From JAQGMJ01 sp036271855 (GTDB taxonomy: Bacteria; Pseudomonadota; Gammaproteobacteria; Burkholderiales; JAEUOS01): a DNA stretch of 12,956 bases. This document shows positions 7,457-12,956 of this stretch, one piece after another. Position 1 is the first letter of the stretch. Every line of letters begins with the position of its first letter. The stretch is taken from contig DATAZV010000265.1 of the NCBI GenBank assembly GCA_036271855.1, positions 1 through 12,956 of the forward strand, given 5' to 3'. The notes under the pieces are model-generated. The model searched no databases, was not told the DNA's origin, and worked only from the letters and a program-made list of their open reading frames with translations. Position numbers and translations under genes: made by a program.

Positions 7457-7486
7457 ATTGTAGGCTGCTTGCGGCGCGCCACTCAA
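7457..7486 (-). promoter_or_regulatory. Putative recJ promoter giving a leaderless mRNA
   Basis: On the minus strand, TTGAGT (7486-7481, 4 of 6 to TTGACA) and TACAAT (7462-7457, 5 of 6 to TATAAT) are 18 bases apart. The A of the recJ ATG is the seventh base after the -10 hexamer, which is where transcription normally starts. The promoter lies directly beyond the terminator of the upstream kinase gene. Confidence 0.5.
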
Positions 7487-7488
7487 AC

Positions 7489-7518
7489 AAAAAACCCGGC
7501 ATCGAGCCGGGTTTTTTT
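7489..7518 (-). terminator. Rho-independent terminator after the kinase gene
   Basis: CCCGGC (7495-7500) pairs with GCCGGG (7506-7511) around the loop ATCGA. It is flanked by six A (7489-7494) and seven T (7512-7518), so the stem can extend by A-U pairs and the element works in either direction. It lies 14 bases past the kinase stop codon and separates kinase from recJ transcription. Confidence 0.93.
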
Positions 7519-7532
7519 CACGGACGGGCCGC

Positions 7533-9683
7533 TTACTTCTTCGGTGCCGCCGGCGGGTAGAGCTTGCGCGCGCGGTCGATCTGCTCGGCGGCGTTGATGA
7601 ACTCGCGCGCGGTGGTTTCCTTGATCTCGGTGCTGCCGGTGGCCGAACCGATGATCACGGCTTTCAACGCTTCCTTGCCCTGCGGCGTGTCTTCCATTTT
7701 CCACAGTGCCTGGGTGAACTTGACTGCCAGCTCGGGCGGGAAGTCCTTGGATACGGCAATCGCGTAGCCGGGGAAGGGGTCGCTCTTGCTGAACTGCTTG
7801 ACCTTGCTGCCGTAGCGCTTGGCGGCGCTGTCCTGGCCGGACTCGGCCACGGCGACTGCATCGACCTTGCCTTCCATCAGGGCGTCGACCATTTCGTCCT
7901 GGTCCTTGAACTCCTTCAGATTGATCTCGTCGACCTTGACGTTGTTGAGCAGCAGCCAGTGCAGGCTGACCGGGCCCACCGAAGAGCCGCGCGTATACAC
8001 CGCCAGGGTCTTGCCCTTGAGGTCGGCCAGGGCGTTGATCGTGCTGTCCGCCTTGGTCAGGTAGTAGGCGTGGATGTTGCGGAATTTGCCCAGCGGGGCG
8101 TAGTTGTCGTCGCGTGCCGCGTAACCGATCTTGTCGGTGACCGCCATGATGATGTCGGGCTGCTTCTTGCCGTCCTTCGGCGCGAAACTGTTGGTCAGGA
8201 CCATGTTGATCGGCCGGCCGATGGCGTCCGAAGCAATCTTGATCAGCGGCTCCATCGAAGAGCGCATCTGCAGTTCTTCCGAAGCGCGGATCGCACCCGG
8301 GTTGACCGCCATCACCAGCGCGTTGCCGCCAAACAGAGAACCGGGATTGAAAAAGTGCAGGCCGACCGCCGCCACTGCCACCACCACCGCGGCGGCCAGG
8401 CCCAGCTTCATCCACAAGGGCGACTTTCTCTGCCCCGCATTGGCGCCGCCGGTGCCGATTGCGCCGACCGTGTTCTGACCTACAAAGACGGGCAGGAACT
8501 CCGCGATGCTTTGCGGGCGCTTGAGGTCGTCCGGGAGCAGTGCCCAGTCGATCGCCTTGAGGAAATTCTCGCTGTATTTGCCCTGGGCGACATCGACCGC
8601 CGGCTCCTGCGGGTCGCTCTGGATGCGCGCGGCGGCTTCCACCGGCTTGCGCCCGGCGACGAACCAGTACAGCACGCCGCCCATCGCATACAGGTCGGAC
8701 CACGGGCCCTGGCGGCCATGCGTGTGATATTGCTCGAAGGGCGCGTAACCGGGGGTGACGATGGAGGTCATGCCCGAGGTCGAGCCGGAAGCCGAAGTCT
8801 GGCGCGCGGCACCGAAGTCCAGCAGCACCAGGCTGCCGTCGGAATCGCGCACGTAGATGTTTGCGGGTTTGATGTCCCGGTGCAGGAAGCCGGCCTCGTG
8901 CACCTTGTCCAGGCCCTGCATCAGCGGCACGAACATCTGCACCAGATGTGCTTCGTCCGGCGAATTCTCGCCGCGCTCCAGGCGCTTTTTCAGCCACGAG
9001 TTCAGGCTTTCGCCGAATTCGTAGTCCATCACCATGTAGGCGGTGTTGTTGTCCTCGAAAAAACGGTTGACGCGAACGATGTTGGGATGGCGGAAGGTGG
9101 CCAGCGTGCGCGACTCGAGCAGGAAGCGGTCGAGACCGATGCGGTACTCGTCCTCGTCGCGCGAGCTCTTGGCCCAGACGGCGGCGGTTTCCTCGTTGCG
9201 CATCGCCAGGTCGTTGGGCAGATACTCCTTGATCGCCACTTTGGCGTTCAGGTTGGTGTCATGAGCGAGATAGGAGACGCCGAAGCCGCCGATACCCAGT
9301 ACGCGCTCGATGCGGTACTCGTGCAGCATGTAGCCCACCGGCAGGGCCAGGCGGTTGTCGTCGGTGCCGGCCTGCTGCGCCTTGCGCTTGAGTTCGGAGT
9401 AGGAAGGCCCCTCGTAATCCGTGGCGACTACGCCGCGGTGCTTGGGCGCGTTCGGGTCCTTGCGGGTTTTTTCGTCGGGGTCGCCGGACACCGTCGCATC
9501 GGGCGTGGCGGCGCGAAACTGGTTCAGCTGCGCCTGCAATTGCTCGAAGCTCAGGGCGGCCGACTCCTCGCCGGCTGGTGCTGCGGTGTCGGCGACACCA
9601 GATGCGGACGCGGCCGGCGTAGCGGCCGGCGCGGCCAGGTCGATGACCTTTTTCTTGCGCGAAAACTCGTCTTGATCAGCCAC
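7533..9683 (-). CDS. Receptor-like Ser/Thr protein kinase with C-terminal PhnD-like solute-binding domain
   Basis: The 716-residue product has three parts. A polar, Ala/Pro/Thr-rich segment (1-118) leads into a Hanks-type kinase domain (about 124-400). This holds the glycine loop GIGGFGVSYLA (130-140), the lysine of VAIKEYL (K152), E190 in the C-helix, HRDIKPANI (268-276, catalytic D270) and DFG (289-291); TPGYAPFEQY (310-319) replaces the classic APE. All catalytic residues are present, so it should be active. A single membrane helix (about 424-445) follows. Residues about 455-705 resemble PhnD-type phosphonate/phosphite-binding proteins (MEPLIKIASDAIGRPINMVL, then ALADLKGKTLAVYTRGSS, then DALMEGKVDAVAV). 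With the kinase inside, the binding domain would face the periplasm. The start is GTG with GGGAGG five bases upstream. Ligand and targets are unknown. A terminator follows; an RpfE-type gene lies upstream. Confidence 0.92.
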   Translation of the reverse strand: MADQDEFSRKKKVIDLAAPAATPAASASGVADTAAPAGEESAALSFEQLQAQLNQFRAATPDATVSGDPDEKTRKDPNAPKHRGVVATDYEGPSYSELKRKAQQAGTDDNRLALPVGYMLHEYRIERVLGIGGFGVSYLAHDTNLNAKVAIKEYLPNDLAMRNEETAAVWAKSSRDEDEYRIGLDRFLLESRTLATFRHPNIVRVNRFFEDNNTAYMVMDYEFGESLNSWLKKRLERGENSPDEAHLVQMFVPLMQGLDKVHEAGFLHRDIKPANIYVRDSDGSLVLLDFGAARQTSASGSTSGMTSIVTPGYAPFEQYHTHGRQGPWSDLYAMGGVLYWFVAGRKPVEAAARIQSDPQEPAVDVAQGKYSENFLKAIDWALLPDDLKRPQSIAEFLPVFVGQNTVGAIGTGGANAGQRKSPLWMKLGLAAAVVVAVAAVGLHFFNPGSLFGGNALVMAVNPGAIRASEELQMRSSMEPLIKIASDAIGRPINMVLTNSFAPKDGKKQPDIIMAVTDKIGYAARDDNYAPLGKFRNIHAYYLTKADSTINALADLKGKTLAVYTRGSSVGPVSLHWLLLNNVKVDEINLKEFKDQDEMVDALMEGKVDAVAVAESGQDSAAKRYGSKVKQFSKSDPFPGYAIAVSKDFPPELAVKFTQALWKMEDTPQGKEALKAVIIGSATGSTEIKETTAREFINAAEQIDRARKLYPPAAPKK

Positions 9684-9831
9684 CCGGGCCTCCCTTGCAG
9701 GTGCTCGAAATACGGCCGCGCGTCATAAAAAACTCGCGCTGGCCGCGCAGTCCGGAAAACGTGATGATGGATAGCGCAACTAGCAAACCTGAAATCCCTG
9801 TAACTGCGACCGAAACAGCCATCGCTGCCAT
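9676..9831 (-). CDS. Possible small single-pass membrane protein, overlapping the kinase start
   Basis: The gap between the RpfE-type gene and the kinase holds an open frame of 51 codons from ATG 9831. It could start seven codons earlier at a TTG (9852-9850) that overlaps the upstream TGA stop as TTGA and has AAGGA in front. The product has one strongly hydrophobic stretch (MAVSVAVTGISGLLVALSII, residues 4-23), then a basic tail (LRGQREFFMTRGR). This looks like a membrane helix with positive-inside topology. Its TGA overlaps the kinase GTG by 8 bases, which would allow translational coupling. Against it: ATG 9831 has no Shine-Dalgarno, the last residues are poor (STCKGGPGG), and I recognise no family. 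The same DNA could simply be the kinase promoter and leader. Confidence 0.3.
   Translation of the reverse strand: MAAMAVSVAVTGISGLLVALSIITFSGLRGQREFFMTRGRISSTCKGGPGG
9689..9694 (-). promoter_or_regulatory. Strong Shine-Dalgarno fixing the GTG start of the kinase
   Basis: GGGAGG on the minus strand lies five bases before GTG 9683-9681. It supports this GTG start over any later ATG in the frame; the nearest, M119 of the protein, would remove the N-terminal tail. The site sits inside the possible small ORF described next. Confidence 0.8.
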
Positions 9832-9848
9832 CGCAAACAAACAATTAT

Positions 9849-10874
9849 TCAACTATTCCTTGGATTTTGGCTTTTATCGACCTGCTGTGCAAGGGATTTC
9901 CGGCGAAAAAAGTGAAATAAATCACGATGATACAGGCGTACGCGCAGGCTCTCGTGCGGAGTTGAAAAAACGGCCCAAAATGTCAAATTTTGTTTCCTGG
10001 CCGCCAGAGTGGCAGGGTTCAGCCAATGGCTCTGCAAAACTGCTTCCCAGGCCGGTTTCCATGCAATTTCTGTCAAATCTATCAATGCCTTATCATCGCG
10101 CGTCGCATCAAGCAACTGGCTCGCCTGCGACCATGTCTCGGGCAAGTCCGCAGACTCTCCGCCGGCTGCCTTGCATAATTCCCTTACGTGACTTTTGGGG
10201 GAAAGGACAATCAGGCGCTGTGGCGCTGGCGCCACGCCTCCCGCAGGCCGCACGCCGCCACCCCATAGCCAGAGGCTGTTGGCCGGCCAGCGCCGTTGGG
10301 TTTCCCGTTCCAGGTTGACCGCAGCCTGGTGCAACAGCATTTGCGCTTCGCTCGACAAGCGCCTGGCCCAGGCGGCGTCGGCGCCTTGCGGCAAAGCCGA
10401 GGTGGCAGCCATGCCCGTTGCGAGGCCGGGGGCGGGTGCGGCCATGTCAAGAGGGCGGGGCGCGCGCAGCACCCATTGCGTCGGCGACACCGCGCGTAAT
10501 TGCATGCCGTCGGCGGCCAGATGCGTGTTCAGGCCGGCAATCAGCGACTCGGCTTCGCCGGCGGAGAGGTCGTCCAGCGATTGCGGGTCGATCAGCACGC
10601 GGTTGCCGTCGAGCTGCAGGTGGATTGGATCGGCGCAAAGCCAATAGTCGTTTCCCGCCTCTGTGGCAGAGAGGCGAAATGGCGCCACCGGCCAATCGCC
10701 CTGGCGCGCAATGCCGAATCGCGCGAACCAATAGCCGGTGGTTTCCTCCGGGGCCGTGATGTGCTGCACCGGGTTGCCCGCATAGGCCTGGCCGAGGGCG
10801 CCGATGGCGTCAAAACGCGCGATGTCAACACCCGGCGGGGCGGCGAGAATGAATTCGATTTCCATGCCGCGCAT
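9849..10874 (-). CDS. RpfE-type / COG4255 conserved protein (often annotated 'phosphoglycerate mutase')
   Basis: The 341-residue product resembles the conserved betaproteobacterial and xanthomonad proteins grouped as RpfE-type regulatory proteins or COG4255. I recognise it from the N-terminus MEIEFIL, the WLCADPIHLQLDGNRVLI segment (78-95), the SLWLWGGGVRP motif (200-210) and a basic C-terminal RLYHRDLFHFFRRKSL. It has no signal peptide or membrane helix. Its biochemical function is not established; the mutase label rests on remote similarity to the alkaline-phosphatase-like fold, and I see no clear catalytic motif. From memory, rpfE in Xanthomonas lies close to recJ, prfB and lysS, as here. 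ATG 10874 has a CAGG just upstream; ATG 10865 (MEIEF) is an alternative. The 3' end and following DNA are clearly poorer in GC than the neighbours. Confidence 0.75.
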   Translation of the reverse strand: MRGMEIEFILAAPPGVDIARFDAIGALGQAYAGNPVQHITAPEETTGYWFARFGIARQGDWPVAPFRLSATEAGNDYWLCADPIHLQLDGNRVLIDPQSLDDLSAGEAESLIAGLNTHLAADGMQLRAVSPTQWVLRAPRPLDMAAPAPGLATGMAATSALPQGADAAWARRLSSEAQMLLHQAAVNLERETQRRWPANSLWLWGGGVRPAGGVAPAPQRLIVLSPKSHVRELCKAAGGESADLPETWSQASQLLDATRDDKALIDLTEIAWKPAWEAVLQSHWLNPATLAARKQNLTFWAVFSTPHESLRVRLYHRDLFHFFRRKSLAQQVDKSQNPRNS

Positions 10875-10903
10875 TGTGCCTGCAAGCCGTGCAGCGGTTG
10901 TCG

Positions 10904-10932
10904 TTGCCCGGCGCCGCCGCTTCGGCTAGCAT
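10904..10932 (+). promoter_or_regulatory. Putative promoter of nfeD-qmcA
   Basis: TTGCCC (10904-10909) and TAGCAT (10927-10932) are separated by 17 bases, in the 157-base divergent region between the RpfE-type gene and nfeD. The leader would be about 90 bases. I see no comparable promoter for the divergent gene. Confidence 0.35.
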
Positions 10933-11018
10933 GACAGCCGGCTTGCGGGCGCAACGCAGGCAGCGCAAGAGAACGGCACAGAAAAGCGAAAGGTCCGGCG
11001 TGATGATGAGACCAAAGC

Positions 11019-11025
11019 AGGAGGG
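11019..11025 (+). promoter_or_regulatory. Shine-Dalgarno of nfeD
   Basis: AGGAGGG lies six bases before ATG 11032. It is the strongest ribosome site on the plus strand here and fixes the start. Confidence 0.8.
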
Positions 11026-11031
11026 ACGCGC

Positions 11032-11466
11032 ATGCAGCCTTACGTGATCTGGTTCATCGCCGCCTTCGCGCTGGTCGGCGCCGAGTTGATGGCGGGCACC
11101 TTCTATCTGCTGGTGATCGGCCTGGGCCTGGCCGCCGGCGGCGTCGCCGCCCTGTTCGGCGTGGAATTCAGCGTGCAGGTCGCGGTTGCGGCGCTGCTCT
11201 CGGTGGCCGGCATCGTCGTCCTGCGCAAGACCCGCGCCGGCGCCATGTTGCGCCGGGGCGAGCCGCAGGTTTCGATGGATGTCGGCCAGAGCGTGCACGT
11301 GATCGAGCGCCGCGCCGACGGCAGCCTGCGCGTAGACTACCGGGGCTCGCAATGGGACGCCGAATCCGACGAGCCCTTGCCGGAAGGGCCGGCCAAAACC
11401 ATCGGCACACTGTATATCCGCGCGGTGCGCGGCACCAAACTGATCGTCTCGGCGCAGCGCGCCTGA
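11032..11466 (+). CDS. nfeD: NfeD-family membrane protein (short form)
   Basis: The 144-residue product begins with two or three closely packed membrane helices (about 4-20, 22-43, 47-64) and ends in a small soluble beta-rich domain (about 80-142). Near the end is the ...GTLYIRAVRGTKLIVS stretch, typical of the OB-fold of NfeD proteins. It is the short form, without the ClpP-like protease domain of long NfeD. NfeD proteins are encoded beside SPFH/stomatin genes and are thought to work with them in membrane microdomains, as in E. coli ybbJ beside qmcA. Here the SPFH gene follows after 38 bases on the same strand, so an operon is likely. A strong AGGAGGG site fixes the start. Confidence 0.9.
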   Translation: MQPYVIWFIAAFALVGAELMAGTFYLLVIGLGLAAGGVAALFGVEFSVQVAVAALLSVAGIVVLRKTRAGAMLRRGEPQVSMDVGQSVHVIERRADGSLRVDYRGSQWDAESDEPLPEGPAKTIGTLYIRAVRGTKLIVSAQRA

Positions 11467-11504
11467 GCGCCGTTCAACCTCCTACCTACCGGAGCTGGAA
11501 AAGC

Positions 11505-12425
11505 ATGGAAATCGGCAGCTTTCTCGCAATAACAGCGCTTATCGCTGCGGTAATTTTTATCTTCCGGTCGATTTACCAGGTGCCGCAGCAGAGCGCATAT
11601 GTTGTCGAGAGACTTGGTAAATACGATCACATCATGCAGCCGGGCCTGGGCTTCGTCACGCCATTCTTCGAGCGCGTCGCCTACCGCCATTCGCTCAAGG
11701 AGGTGCCGCTGGACGTGCCCAGCCAGATCTGCATCACCAAGGACAACACGCAACTGCAGGTCGACGGCGTGCTTTACTTCCAGGTGACCGATCCTTACGC
11801 CGCCTCCTACGGCTCCTCCAACTATGTCGCCGCCATCACTCAGCTGGCGCAGACCAGCCTGCGTTCGGTGATCGGCAAGATGGAACTGGACAAGACTTTC
11901 GAAGGCCGCGACGACATCAACCGCCACGTCATCGAAGCCATCGACGCAGCCGCGCTGGGGTGGGGCGTCAAGGTGCTGCGCTACGAGATCAAGGACCTGA
12001 CTCCGCCCAAGGAAATCCTCCACGCCATGCAGGCGCAGATCACCGCCGAGCGCGAAAAGCGCGCCCTGATCGCCGCCTCCGAGGGCCGCAAGCAGGAGCA
12101 GATCAACATCGCCACCGGCGAGCGCGAGGCGCAGATCCAGAAGTCCGAAGGCGAAATGCAGGCCGCGATCAACCGTGCGCAAGGCCAGGCTTCCGCCATC
12201 CTGGCGATTGCCGAAGCCAGTGCCGAGGCGATCCGCAAGACCGCCGCGGCGATTCGCGAACCCGGCGGCGAAGCGGCGGTGAACCTGAAGGTGGCCGAGC
12301 AGTACGTCGGCGCTTTCGGCAATCTCGCGCGCAGCACCAACGCGATGATCATTCCTTCCAACATGGCCGACATCTCCAGCCTGATCGCCACGGCGATGAC
12401 GGTGGTCAAGCAGGAGCGCAAGTAG
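11505..12425 (+). CDS. qmcA: SPFH/stomatin-like membrane protein QmcA
   Basis: The 306-residue product (E. coli QmcA 305) has an N-terminal membrane anchor (about 5-22), then the SPFH band-7 domain starting at QVPQQSAYVVERLGKY (25-40) and GLGFVTPFFERV (47-58) and continuing to about 190. A long Ala/Glu/Lys/Gln-rich coiled-coil stretch follows (about 178-250). The conserved C-terminal segment NLKVAEQYVGAFGNLA (260-275) resembles paraslipins. Such proteins form large membrane-bound rings that organise microdomains and influence membrane proteases; in E. coli QmcA is functionally linked to FtsH-HflKC. I start at ATG 11505, with GGAG about ten bases upstream; the frame is open further upstream into the end of nfeD, but without family similarity. 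It forms the usual pair with nfeD. Confidence 0.93.
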   Translation: MEIGSFLAITALIAAVIFIFRSIYQVPQQSAYVVERLGKYDHIMQPGLGFVTPFFERVAYRHSLKEVPLDVPSQICITKDNTQLQVDGVLYFQVTDPYAASYGSSNYVAAITQLAQTSLRSVIGKMELDKTFEGRDDINRHVIEAIDAAALGWGVKVLRYEIKDLTPPKEILHAMQAQITAEREKRALIAASEGRKQEQINIATGEREAQIQKSEGEMQAAINRAQGQASAILAIAEASAEAIRKTAAAIREPGGEAAVNLKVAEQYVGAFGNLARSTNAMIIPSNMADISSLIATAMTVVKQERK

Positions 12426-12438
12426 GGCGGAGCACCAT

Positions 12439-12455
12439 GCGGCGCCTCGCGCCGC
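12439..12455. terminator. GC-rich hairpin between convergent qmcA and smpB
   Basis: GCGGCGC (12439-12445) and GCGCCGC (12449-12455) form a perfect 7-bp stem with loop CTC, inside the 57-base gap between the two stop codons. No T-tract follows on either strand. It may act as a transcript-end or pausing hairpin in both directions, perhaps with Rho. Confidence 0.4.
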
Positions 12456-12482
12456 CGCCCAACATGCGCTCGTCGCCCGCGC

Positions 12483-12938
12483 TTAAGACGACTGCCGCGC
12501 CGACTTCATCAGGCGCTGCTTTTCACGGTTCCACTCGCGTTTTTTCTCGGTATCGCGCTTGTCGGCCTTTTGCTTGCCGCGCCCCAGGCCGATCTCCGCC
12601 TTCACCCGTCCGCCCTTGTAGTGAAAGTCCAGCGGAACCAGGGTGTAACCGCGCTCCTGGACCTTGCCGATCAGGCGCTTGATCTCTTCGGCGTTGAGCA
12701 GCAGCTTGCGCGTGCGCACCGGGTCCGGGCTGATGTGGGTGGAAGCCTCGGGCAGCGGGCTGATATGGGCGCCGATCAGGTAAAACGCACCCTCGCGCAG
12801 GATCACATAGCCTTCCTTCATCTGCGCGCGGCCGGCGCGGATCGCCTTCACCTCCCAGCCTTCCAGCACTAGGCCGGCCTCGTACTTCTCCTCGATGAAG
12901 TAGTCGAAGTTGGCTTTTTTGTTTTGTACGATGCTCAT
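12483..12938 (-). CDS. smpB: SsrA-binding protein SmpB
   Basis: The 151-residue product binds tmRNA and delivers it to stalled ribosomes for trans-translation. The typical opening MSIVQNKKANFDYFIEEKYEAG, the EGWEVKAIRAG strand (26-36), KEGYV (41-45), AHISPLPEA (57-65) and RTRKLLL (75-81) are all present. So is the basic C-terminal tail (KADKRDTEKKREWNREKQRLMK, 124-145) that reaches into the mRNA channel. Length is normal (E. coli 160). ATG 12938 is the family start. The 18 bases visible upstream have no Shine-Dalgarno; instead they contain pyrimidine-rich CCCTCCCT directly before the ATG. The tmRNA gene (ssrA) is not in the window. qmcA converges on it. Confidence 0.96.
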   Translation of the reverse strand: MSIVQNKKANFDYFIEEKYEAGLVLEGWEVKAIRAGRAQMKEGYVILREGAFYLIGAHISPLPEASTHISPDPVRTRKLLLNAEEIKRLIGKVQERGYTLVPLDFHYKGGRVKAEIGLGRGKQKADKRDTEKKREWNREKQRLMKSARQSS

Positions 12939-12956
12939 AGGGAGGGTGTTGCCCGG

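Noticed and set aside
7483..8997. 504-codon minus-strand frame in another phase of the kinase gene
   Set aside because: Frame-shifted shadow, very Gly/Arg/Gln-rich. The kinase frame carries all conserved motifs and a strong ribosome site.
7959..9728. 589-codon open frame on the plus strand opposite the kinase gene
   Set aside because: High-GC antisense shadow: it is Arg/His/Gln/Val-rich with no recognisable family, while the opposite strand encodes an intact kinase with all motifs.
9695..10318. 207-codon plus-strand frame across the kinase/RpfE gap
   Set aside because: No ribosome site or family motif, and it runs antisense into a supported gene; likely chance in a stretch with few stops.

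Overview
The window is a GC-rich bacterial chromosome segment that reads as a betaproteobacterium. The recJ-prfB-lysS order, an RpfE-type (COG4255) gene next to it, a qmcA-nfeD pair and the general protein style suggest Burkholderiales, perhaps Oxalobacteraceae. The family assignment is inference, because no rRNA or species marker is present. The window is densely coded on both strands. I saw no tRNA, rRNA, IS element, CRISPR array, phage gene or attachment site, and no gene-free stretch longer than about 210 bases.

Layout. At the left edge (1-950, +) lies the C-terminal part of a PQQ-dependent sugar dehydrogenase. It converges with, and overlaps by 8 bases, an acyl carrier protein phosphodiesterase gene (acpH, 943-1533, -). 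A divergent 207-base region (1534-1740) holds a likely promoter and a long leader for an MFS exporter (1741-3018, +). The exporter converges on lysS.

Minus-strand block (3027-10874). In transcription order it runs: RpfE-type protein, a possible small membrane ORF, a receptor-like Ser/Thr protein kinase, a strong terminator, recJ, prfB, lysS. recJ (ssDNA exonuclease), prfB (peptide chain release factor 2) and lysS (lysyl-tRNA synthetase) are a conserved proteobacterial neighbourhood. prfB carries the classical programmed +1 frameshift at an in-frame TGA: codons 1-27 lie in one frame and the remaining 340 in another, so the real start is 5674.

The most interesting gene is the kinase (7533-9683). 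It joins a cytoplasmic Hanks-type kinase, one membrane helix and a C-terminal PhnD-like solute-binding domain that should lie in the periplasm. This is the architecture of a one-protein ligand-sensing kinase.

Right part (plus strand): nfeD (11032-11466) and qmcA/stomatin-like SPFH (11505-12425) form a membrane-protein pair. They converge on smpB (12483-12938, -), the tmRNA partner in ribosome rescue. Release factor 2, lysyl-tRNA synthetase and SmpB are translation functions, but they sit in separate transcription units here.
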